Positions 1 to 5,468 of a stretch of 17,143 nt of DNA are shown here, in pieces. Location of the stretch: NCBI GenBank assembly GCA_934086255.1, contig CAKOIB010000014.1, positions 1-17,143 on the forward strand, given 5' to 3'. Each line of letters opens with the position of its first letter. The stretch's first letter is position 1. The notes below the pieces were generated by a model. It was not told where the DNA came from. It saw only the letters and a list, made by a program, of their open reading frames with translations, and searched no databases. Position numbers and translations under genes: made by a program. The DNA is from an uncultured Bacilli bacterium. GTDB lineage: Bacteria > Bacillota_I > Bacilli_A > RF39 > UBA660.

Positions 1-900
1 TAATTGATATTTTTCATAAAAATCAATTATAAATCTTAAATAAATATCATTTATATCTACAAAATCATCATATATTTTATGAAATCTTCCTATCACTACC
101 CCATCACGGATAAAAAGAACCTCAATCGTAAGAAAATCATCTTTTACAAAATAACCAAATACATCAAAATTATACTTTATATTAGATACTATTATTTGCT
201 TATTAATAGTACTTTTTATATTATCTATCATATTCTTATATAAAAGAGCCTTTTCATAATCCAATCTTTCAGATGCACTAATCATTTTATCCTCTAATTT
301 AGTAGTAATAAGTTTATAATTACCATTTAAAATACTAACTATTTCCTTAGTCATATTAGATATTTTATCCTCATCAATATTATTTTTACAATACCCTAAA
401 CACTCATTAATATGATAATAAAGACAATAATCTTTCTTTAACTTAGCACATTTCCTAAGAGGATAAACCCTACTTATTACATCAACCGTTTCCCTAGCAC
501 TAGTTACATTAGGATAAGGTCCAAATATTTTACCATTTATTTTTTTCCTATTTTTACTTCTTACTATCTTTAAAATAGGATATTTATCATTTGTTAATAC
601 AATATAAGGATATGTTTTATCATCCTTTAATAAAATATTATACTTAGGATTATATTTTTTTATTAAGTTTATTTCAAGTATTAAACACTCTACTTCACTA
701 TTTGTTACAATATATTCAAAAGAACAAATATTATCTACTAACGCTCTAGTCTTACCAGTTTGAACCTTATTAAAATAAGAATTTACCCTTCTTTTTAAGT
801 TCTTAGCTTTTCCTACATAAATTATATTATTATCCTTATCCTTCATTAAATAACATCCAGGATTTTCTGGAATAAGACTTAGTTTTGTTTTATCTACCAT
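1..900 (-). CDS. uvrC: UvrABC excinuclease subunit C, N-terminal part (runs off the left edge)
   Basis: UvrC makes the dual incisions of nucleotide excision repair in the UvrABC complex. Reading leftward from ATG at 900 gives 300 uninterrupted codons to the window edge. Residues about 13-40 hold the GIY-YIG nuclease domain (NPGCYLMKD, then IIYVGKAKNLKRR). The family block FGPYPN..SARETV..I.R.YPLRKC follows, then CLYYHI..CLGYC. Near residue 200 is a UVR motif (KMISASERLDYEKALL), the UvrB-contact helix pair. Only the N-terminal half is visible; the C-terminal RNase H-like nuclease and HhH domains would lie beyond position 1. The SD AAGGGGGA sits just before the ATG, and the upstream gene ends 9 bp away, so the two are probably one operon sharing the promoter near 1631-1659. 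Family identity is very secure. Confidence 0.97.
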   Translation of the reverse strand, partial: MVDKTKLSLIPENPGCYLMKDKDNNIIYVGKAKNLKRRVNSYFNKVQTGKTRALVDNICSFEYIVTNSEVECLILEINLIKKYNPKYNILLKDDKTYPYIVLTNDKYPILKIVRSKNRKKINGKIFGPYPNVTSARETVDVISRVYPLRKCAKLKKDYCLYYHINECLGYCKNNIDEDKISNMTKEIVSILNGNYKLITTKLEDKMISASERLDYEKALLYKNMIDNIKSTINKQIIVSNIKYNFDVFGYFVKDDFLTIEVLFIRDGVVIGRFHKIYDDFVDINDIYLRFIIDFYEKYQL

Positions 901-909
901 ATATCCCCC

Positions 910-1614
910 TTATTTTACTCTTTTTTTTACTAAAAAAATATCTTCAAGCTGTACAATTGGTAAGTTTAGCGTTTGCTCATTTAAATAATTTATTAAATCT
1001 AATAAAGTTATTTCATTTTGCTTATTAAGTACTTTTCTAAATGTATCCCTTACATCATATCCAATATCTTCATTTAAATAATTACGAGCGTCCTCCAACT
1101 GGTCTTCTTCAAAATCTTTTCCTAAGTTATAGCTATAACCTAAAACATCATATGAACTATCATATTTATCTTGATCTTTTATAAACCCATATTTTTCTAA
1201 CCCTTTTAAAAATGTATCACAATTATTTTTTATTTGATCATACGACATATTACTAAAGTTTAAATAATTTATTTCATTTAAACTAGTATCAACATAACAA
1301 CTTGGAATTGCTATTGAAATTATGCTTTCCTTACTAATTGGAAATACTAATACATCAGGTTCAATTACTAAACATATTGAATTATTAATATACTTTATTT
1401 CTCTACCTGGTAATGCATCATTTAAATAATCCTCATATTTATATAAGTTAACTTCATCAGTATGAACTGGATCATAAGAACTTTTTATAAAATCTATTCC
1501 TTTTTCTTTATAATCACTCTCAGACATAACACCATAAACTAATGAATTGTATAATCTTGAAATATCAAATCCTAACGGATAAAGTAATATATCATTTGTT
1601 TCTTCTTTTCTCAT
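910..1614 (-). CDS. Protein of unknown function, cotranscribed with uvrC
   Basis: I do not recognise this protein. It is about 234 residues, acidic, rich in Asp, Asn, Tyr and Ile, with no signal peptide, membrane segment or catalytic motif that I can see. The middle has beta-like stretches (CLVIEPDVLVFPI, IISIAIPS), and the C-terminal third looks helical, with a basic tail (VKKRVK). An ATG at 1647 is in frame, but it would lie upstream of the -10 box at 1631-1636. The ATG at 1614 is preceded by GCGAGGGATATT, a usable SD, so I chose 1614. The stop lies 9 bp before uvrC, so it probably shares the uvrC mRNA, but nothing in the sequence ties it to DNA repair. It could be a lineage-specific regulator or a structural protein. 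Confidence 0.75.
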   Translation of the reverse strand: MRKEETNDILLYPLGFDISRLYNSLVYGVMSESDYKEKGIDFIKSSYDPVHTDEVNLYKYEDYLNDALPGREIKYINNSICLVIEPDVLVFPISKESIISIAIPSCYVDTSLNEINYLNFSNMSYDQIKNNCDTFLKGLEKYGFIKDQDKYDSSYDVLGYSYNLGKDFEEDQLEDARNYLNEDIGYDVRDTFRKVLNKQNEITLLDLINYLNEQTLNLPIVQLEDIFLVKKRVK

Positions 1615-1630
1615 AATATCCCTCGCACAT

Positions 1631-1659
1631 ATTATAACATATTGCAAAGATTATTACAA
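1631..1659 (-). promoter_or_regulatory. Sigma-A-type promoter of the unknown gene-uvrC operon
   Basis: On the minus strand a -35 TTGTAA (1654-1659) is separated by 17 bp from a perfect -10 TATAAT (1631-1636), which carries an extended TGn element (TGTTATAAT). The expected transcription start near 1624 leaves only about 10 nt before the ATG at 1614. The element overlaps the divergent promoter of the yigZ-like gene. Confidence 0.65.
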
Positions 1660-1670
1660 AAAGATATAAT
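1642..1670 (+). promoter_or_regulatory. Sigma-A-type promoter of the yigZ-like gene, interleaved with the opposing promoter
   Basis: The -35 TTGCAA (1642-1647) and -10 TATAAT (1665-1670) are spaced 17 bp apart. The predicted start near 1677 leaves a leader of about 9 nt before the ATG at 1686. The -35 lies between the -35 and -10 of the minus-strand promoter. Confidence 0.65.
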
Positions 1671-1685
1671 TAATTTGGTGGTTAT

Positions 1686-2249
1686 ATGAATACTATTAGT
1701 AAAAATGAAGAAAATATTATGATTATAAAAAAATCTAAGTTTATATGTAAAATCTATTATATTAATGACATTTATGAAATAAATAATATTTTAAATGATT
1801 TAAAAAGTAAATATAAAGACGCAACTCATATATGTTATGCATATATTATTGATAATAAAGAAAAAGCTTATGATGATAAAGAACCAAGTAAAACAGCAGG
1901 AATGCCTATTTTAGAAATACTAAAGAAAAAAGATTTAAAAAATGTTTTATGCGTTGTTATAAGATATTTTGGTGGCATTAAGCTTGGTGCTGGTGGTTTA
2001 ATTAGAGCGTATTCAAATAGTGTTAAAAAAACTATTGATAAAGTTGATATTATTCCATATAAAAAATATATTGAGATAAGTATTGAATCTAATTATGATA
2101 ATAAAAAACTATTGGAAGCTATTACAAAAGATTATGAAGTAATAAGTAAAGATTATAAGGATACTATAGTTTATAGAATTAGATTGGAAGAGTCTTTAAA
2201 GGATGATTTATTAAGCAAAATAAAAGATACTAGCATTAGAATATGTTAG
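1686..2249 (+). CDS. YigZ/IMPACT (UPF0029) family protein
   Basis: This is the only plus-strand protein gene in the window: 187 residues, with the usual two-domain YigZ layout. Residues about 15-115 match the IMPACT domain: KSKFI.K near the start, DATHICYAYI around 46-54, the signature DDKEPSKTAG at 63-72, then VVIRYFGGIKLGAGGLIRAYS at 90-110. The remainder resembles the C-terminal DUF1949 ferredoxin-like domain. Bacterial members are poorly characterised, and eukaryotic IMPACT is linked to the Gcn2 translation-stress pathway, so no reaction can be assigned. The signature is normally DGEPSGTAG; here Lys replaces both Gly residues. The SD is GGTGG (1677-1681). The gene converges on rpmA, with two back-to-back terminators between them, and its TAG stop is inside the first terminator stem. 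Confidence 0.92.
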   Translation: MNTISKNEENIMIIKKSKFICKIYYINDIYEINNILNDLKSKYKDATHICYAYIIDNKEKAYDDKEPSKTAGMPILEILKKKDLKNVLCVVIRYFGGIKLGAGGLIRAYSNSVKKTIDKVDIIPYKKYIEISIESNYDNKKLLEAITKDYEVISKDYKDTIVYRIRLEESLKDDLLSKIKDTSIRIC

Positions 2250-2257
2250 TATCTTTT
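2222..2257. terminator. Bidirectional terminator hairpin at the yigZ/rpmA convergence
   Basis: A perfect 11-bp inverted repeat, AAAAGATACTA (2222-2232) and TAGTATCTTTT (2247-2257), with a 14-nt loop. Short T runs end both arms. The TAG stop of the yigZ-like gene forms the first three bases of the right arm. Confidence 0.6.
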
Positions 2258-2264
2258 AAAATTA

Positions 2265-2288
2265 AAAAATAGTATTAGAACTATTTTT
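2265..2288 (-). terminator. Terminator of the rplU-prp-rpmA operon
   Basis: A perfect 9-bp stem, AAAAATAGT (2265-2273) with ACTATTTTT (2280-2288), and a 6-nt loop. Read on the minus strand it ends in a five-T run. The rpmA stop codon (2281-2283) lies within the stem. Confidence 0.6.
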
Positions 2289-2559
2289 CATATACACTTA
2301 CTTGTTTTTTATCTCTTCCAAGTCTTTCATATTTTATAACACCATCAATTTTTGCATATAAAGTATGATCATTACCCATTCCTACATTAGTACCTGGATA
2401 AATTCTTGTTCCTCTTTGACGATAGATAATTGAACCTGCTGTTGCAAATTGTCCGTCTGCTACTTTAGCTCCTAGACGTCTACCAGCAGAATCTCTACCA
2501 TTTGATGAAGAACCTCCACCTTTTTTATGTGCAAATAATTGGATATTTAATTTCATCAT
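2281..2559 (-). CDS. rpmA: 50S ribosomal protein L27 with a cleavable N-terminal extension
   Basis: L27 lies near the peptidyl-transferase centre of the large ribosomal subunit. The 92-residue product starts MMKLNIQLFAHKKGGGSSSNGRDS, then GRRLGAK, and GTRIYPGTNVGMGNDHTLYA, all typical of L27. Like Staphylococcus and other Firmicutes it carries the short extension ending QLF|AHKKGGG. The Prp protease removes this extension after Phe so that the N-terminus can reach the catalytic centre. The start is fixed by AGGAGG (2566-2571), 6 bp before the ATG at 2559; the next ATG at 2556 is an equally plausible alternative. The prp stop codon overlaps the SD, which suggests translational coupling with the protease. 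Confidence 0.97.
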   Translation of the reverse strand: MMKLNIQLFAHKKGGGSSSNGRDSAGRRLGAKVADGQFATAGSIIYRQRGTRIYPGTNVGMGNDHTLYAKIDGVIKYERLGRDKKQVSVYEK

Positions 2560-2569
2560 AATATTCCTC

Positions 2570-2869
2570 CTATTGTATTTTAATATTTTTAGGATAATCA
2601 TGCTTTAATTCCTCAAGTAATGAAATCATATTATTAATTAATTTATTAACAATTTCATCATCTTTTAATACATTCATTTCAAAATCTTTTTTATCTTGAT
2701 AACTAATAGCATCTTTATTAATACTTAAAATAGCATTAACAGTTGTAATAACAATACTACTACAAGATGCACAAACTATATCTTTACCATATTCGTCATA
2801 ATTAGCATGTCCTGTTATTTTGATTTGCTTTACTAAATCATTTTCTTTTTTAATACTTACTTTAATCAT
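2570..2869 (-). CDS. prp: Ribosomal-processing cysteine protease Prp (L27 N-terminal peptidase)
   Basis: Prp trims the N-terminal extension of L27 and is encoded between the L21 and L27 genes in Firmicutes, exactly as here. The 99-residue product has the family dyad in its usual places: GHA with His21, and DIVCASCS with the probable nucleophile Cys33. Tyr27-Gly28-Lys29 between them is family-like. The substrate motif is present on the neighbouring L27, so gene and substrate agree. Its ATG lies 5 bp after the rplU stop, with only a weak SD (GGGT), so it may be translated by coupling. The length matches the family. Older annotations call it YsxB. Confidence 0.95.
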   Translation of the reverse strand: MIKVSIKKENDLVKQIKITGHANYDEYGKDIVCASCSSIVITTVNAILSINKDAISYQDKKDFEMNVLKDDEIVNKLINNMISLLEELKHDYPKNIKIQ

Positions 2870-2874
2870 ATTAA

Positions 2875-3174
2875 TTACCCAATTTTAGTAATTTCAACTT
2901 TTGTATATGGTTGACGATGACCTTGAGCTTTACGAGTACTTTTCTTTTTATTAACATATTTGAATATTCTAATTTTCTTATTCTTTCCATGTTTTAGAAC
3001 TTTTCCTGTAACTTTAGCTCCTTCGATATAAGGACATCCAACATTACCATTAAGCATTAATACTTTATCGAAAACAACATTTTTTCCTTCTTCAGCATCT
3101 AACTTTTCAACATAAATAACTGATTTTTCTTCAACAGCATATTGTTTTCCACCTGTTAAAATAATAGCTTTCAT
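2875..3174 (-). CDS. rplU: 50S ribosomal protein L21
   Basis: L21 binds 23S rRNA in the large subunit. The 99-residue product begins MKAIILTGGKQYAVEE and carries the basic RNA-binding tail with IRIFKYVNKKKSTRKAQGHRQPYT, the L21 signature. The length is normal (about 100 residues). The SD AGGAGG precedes the ATG closely. It is the first gene of rplU-prp-rpmA; in many Firmicutes obg follows L27, but here the operon ends at convergent terminators. Its own promoter and a leader of about 100 nt lie immediately upstream. Confidence 0.97.
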   Translation of the reverse strand: MKAIILTGGKQYAVEEKSVIYVEKLDAEEGKNVVFDKVLMLNGNVGCPYIEGAKVTGKVLKHGKNKKIRIFKYVNKKKSTRKAQGHRQPYTKVEITKIG

Positions 3175-3273
3175 ATTTACCTCCTTTTAAAACTAAGACT
3201 CACTCTTAAGGTAACTAAGTAGTTTTTTTAACCTTTTCAATGTGGTTTAAAACTTCATAATGAGGCTTCAAAC
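3175..3273 (-). ncRNA. 5' leader of rplU, possible L21-leader regulatory RNA
   Basis: The predicted transcript begins near 3273, about 100 nt before the rplU ATG, far longer than the other leaders in this window. It contains a 7-bp helix, AAAACTA (3187-3193) with TAGTTTT (3218-3224), ending right before the SD. Firmicutes often have an L21 leader RNA at this place. I cannot confirm the consensus by eye, so the identity is inferred from position and length. Confidence 0.4.
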
Positions 3274-3279
3274 AAATAG

Positions 3280-3309
3280 ATTTTACCATATAATATATGG
3301 TTAAGTCAA
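3280..3309 (-). promoter_or_regulatory. Promoter of the rplU-prp-rpmA operon
   Basis: The -35 TTGACT (3304-3309, 5 of 6 consensus) and -10 TAAAAT (3280-3285) are separated by 18 bp. An extended TGG precedes the -10. Confidence 0.7.
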
Positions 3310-3321
3310 GAAAAATATGAA

Positions 3322-3348
3322 AAATGATATACCAGAGGCATACCATTT
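3322..3348 (-). terminator. Hairpin downstream of the VR gene: terminator and/or DGR target hairpin
   Basis: A 12-bp stem (3322-3333 with 3337-3348; ten Watson-Crick and two G-T pairs on the minus strand) has a 3-nt loop and is followed by TTTCATATTTTT. It reads as an intrinsic terminator for the surface-protein gene. It also starts 25 bp past the VR end, where known DGR targets carry a hairpin or cruciform that aids retrohoming, so a second role is possible. Confidence 0.6.
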
Positions 3349-3370
3349 CATAACTTAACTTCAGAAAATA

Positions 3371-5344
3371 CTAAGCGCCAGAGCCGAGAAGGACTGCGCG
3401 GGCAGAGTAGCTAGTGTAAGCGTTACCGTTTTGGCCGAGGAAGCTGAAGGCACCAGCGTCAGTACCACTGCCATAGCGCCCACCACGCAGAACCCAAGGG
3501 CTACTAGAGGTCACGAAGTAGGCATAATCTCTATACCAGTTACCTGTAGTTCCAGTTGGTGCCATTTCTTTTGTTGCATCTCCTAGTTTTCCTCTTGTAT
3601 ATTCTCTATTACTTGTTCCATAACTATATTTATCATAATATCTCTTACTTGGGAATGCATATGTTCCTGTAAATGATGTTCCATCTGATAATACTCCATT
3701 AAATGCTGAATTCCGGTTGCCAGATGTTTGAGAACCACTCATTTGTTGTCCGTTACTATATACCATATTGCCCATCATATATTCCTCTGCTCCACCACTC
3801 ATGTCATATACTCCATATACATTTCCTGTTGTACTTGAGTTTTGTCCTAATGTTGTAGTATAAGAATTGCATGTTGAACCATGACTTGTTGAACCTGCAC
3901 TTTGTGGTCCACATCCTGTTGTATATGTATTTGCACTATTTATTGCTACTTCTTTATTTATTCCATATTTACTATGTGATAAATATGTTACTGCTCCCCA
4001 TTCCATATTCTTCATCATATGGGTTTCATCTGTTGTTGCAAATCCATATTTATTTCCTGATTCTCTCATCTTTTGTATTCCATTAAAGAATGTTCCTACT
4101 TGTGCTCCTCTCCATGATGTTACATTTGGTTTTATTTGAGGTCTTATTGTTTGTAAGTTACAACCTGATCCTACTGTTACATAATTAGAAGGTGTACAAC
4201 TAGTATCACTTGATACTTCAAACTTTCCTACCCATATTCCTGTTAATTCTTCATCATCAGTTCTTATACTATCATCATTCTTATCCAACCAGAATGCTGG
4301 ATGGGTATATGTACTTGTTCCTGCTTTTAATCCTCCATTTGTACTATCAGTACATGTTTCACTTGTACTTGATGTTTCAGTAACATTATCAATACATTTT
4401 ATTGTACCAGTACTATTTGTGCCACTTTCAAACTTAATTTTTATTTCTTGTGGTGTATTTGTATTTAAATATGTATATGTATATCTTGGTACCCATACCC
4501 ACATTGTATTTATATCACTCATTGGTATTGTTGTTCCTGCATCTGCTTTTAAATAAGTTTGTCTATTAGTTTCACTTACAGTTACTGCATTTGCCCACAT
4601 CTTATTATCATAATCATACCATTTATTAGATGTATCACCTTTTGTAGTAGATGCTTTCTTCCATTCTTTTGATCCTTCATCATAATATACTGGTATCATA
4701 TTACTTGTCAATAAAGGTCTATTTGCACCACTTTCATCTAATGGTACAGAACCACTTGAAGAAGCAGAATTACCACTATTGATATTTACTCTAAACTTAT
4801 AAGAATATTTTTTACCATTAAACTTAGATGTATCTACTTTACTATCTATCCAACTTCTTAGTCTATAACTAGTAACTACTTCAGCTTTATTATTTGAAAA
4901 TATATCTTCATGATTATTTAAAATATAATTATTTATTTGATCAATGGTTGTTGGTTCTACCGCAACAGTTTCTACTCCATTTTCTATCATAGTTAAATAA
5001 ACTTTTATTTCACTATCATTTAAAGGATTTTCAACTGTTATTGGTTCTAGTACTATATTGTAATTAATCTTTCTTTTAGTACTATCACTATCTTTAGTCT
5101 TAATATAAGATAACACTTGAAAATCAAAATAATTAGTTAATACTTTACCTTCTTCATCTTTCATAGGAAGTGCATTATCCATTGTTATTTCATTAGTCTC
5201 TGTATAACTCATCTTAATTTGACCTGTAGTTATACTACTATCCCCAGTAAGTAGTTCGCTATTCCATATTGCATAAGTACCAATTGATACTAATCCTATT
5301 AAAAAAACTGATACTATTACTAATAACACTTTCTTTTTATTCAC
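3371..5344 (-). CDS. DGR variable protein: SipW/TasA-like N-terminus and C-type-lectin/FGE-like variable C-terminus
   Basis: This is a predicted secreted or surface-anchored binding protein of 657 residues, the target of the retroelement. From the GTG at 5344 (SD AAGGAG, 9 bp spacing) the N-terminus is VNKKK, a hydrophobic segment ending GTYAIW, and after about ten residues TTGQIKMSY. That pattern resembles SipW-processed TasA/camelysin-type proteins. The middle holds MWVWVPRYTYTY and GIWVGKFE blocks and six cysteines in three close pairs, suiting an extracellular fold. The C-terminal third looks like a formylglycine-generating-enzyme/C-type-lectin fold (GVYDMSGGAEEY, then WVLRGG). The last 50 residues are the variable repeat. 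The gene has its own promoter and terminator and sits between housekeeping units like a cassette. No sortase motif is visible. In-frame ATGs at 5383, 5368 and 5353 have poorer context. The ligand is unknown. Confidence 0.85.
   Translation of the reverse strand: MNKKKVLLVIVSVFLIGLVSIGTYAIWNSELLTGDSSITTGQIKMSYTETNEITMDNALPMKDEEGKVLTNYFDFQVLSYIKTKDSDSTKRKINYNIVLEPITVENPLNDSEIKVYLTMIENGVETVAVEPTTIDQINNYILNNHEDIFSNNKAEVVTSYRLRSWIDSKVDTSKFNGKKYSYKFRVNINSGNSASSSGSVPLDESGANRPLLTSNMIPVYYDEGSKEWKKASTTKGDTSNKWYDYDNKMWANAVTVSETNRQTYLKADAGTTIPMSDINTMWVWVPRYTYTYLNTNTPQEIKIKFESGTNSTGTIKCIDNVTETSSTSETCTDSTNGGLKAGTSTYTHPAFWLDKNDDSIRTDDEELTGIWVGKFEVSSDTSCTPSNYVTVGSGCNLQTIRPQIKPNVTSWRGAQVGTFFNGIQKMRESGNKYGFATTDETHMMKNMEWGAVTYLSHSKYGINKEVAINSANTYTTGCGPQSAGSTSHGSTCNSYTTTLGQNSSTTGNVYGVYDMSGGAEEYMMGNMVYSNGQQMSGSQTSGNRNSAFNGVLSDGTSFTGTYAFPSKRYYDKYSYGTSNREYTRGKLGDATKEMAPTGTTGNWYRDYAYFVTSSSPWVLRGGRYGSGTDAGAFSFLGQNGNAYTSYSARAVLLGSGA
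3374..3523 (-). repeat. DGR variable repeat (VR)
   Basis: These 50 codons end directly before the TAG stop and align without gaps to the template repeat at 16831-16980. By hand count, 19 of the 37 template adenines are replaced (11 to G, 4 to C, 4 to T). Of the 113 other positions, 14 differ. At protein level 15 of 17 template Asn residues are changed, and only A21T and A48S differ elsewhere. GC is about 60%, against a strongly AT-rich gene body. Homology stops abruptly at both ends. Confidence 0.93.
3387..3403 (-). other. Shared GC-rich block near the VR 3' end, candidate IMH
   Basis: GCCCGCGCAGTCCTTCT is identical in VR (3387-3403) and TR (16844-16860). It is followed by a small cluster of four mismatches (codons 46-48). 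DGRs typically have a conserved initiation-of-mutagenic-homing site at the VR 3' end that differs slightly from IMH* in the TR; the assignment is by position and composition. Confidence 0.7.
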
Positions 5345-5373
5345 TTTTAACATCTCCTTATCATACATTAAGT

Positions 5374-5379
5374 AGTATA
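5374..5379 (-). promoter_or_regulatory. Extended -10 promoter of the variable-protein gene
   Basis: The minus strand reads TGATATACT, an extended -10 without a good -35. The predicted start near 5367 gives a leader of about 23 nt to the GTG at 5344. Confidence 0.5.
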
Positions 5380-5424
5380 TCATTTTTACGCAATTTTTAC
5401 TATAATTTTTAATATATTTTTAAT

Positions 5425-5454
5425 TAAAAAAACGACGTTTCATAAAAACATCGT
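5425..5454 (-). terminator. Intrinsic terminator of the HerA-like gene
   Basis: A 9-bp stem (5432-5440 with 5446-5454, one G-T pair) and a 5-nt loop are followed on the minus strand by a run of seven T. It lies just past the stop at 5469. Confidence 0.85.
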
Positions 5455-5468
5455 ATTAATATATTCTT

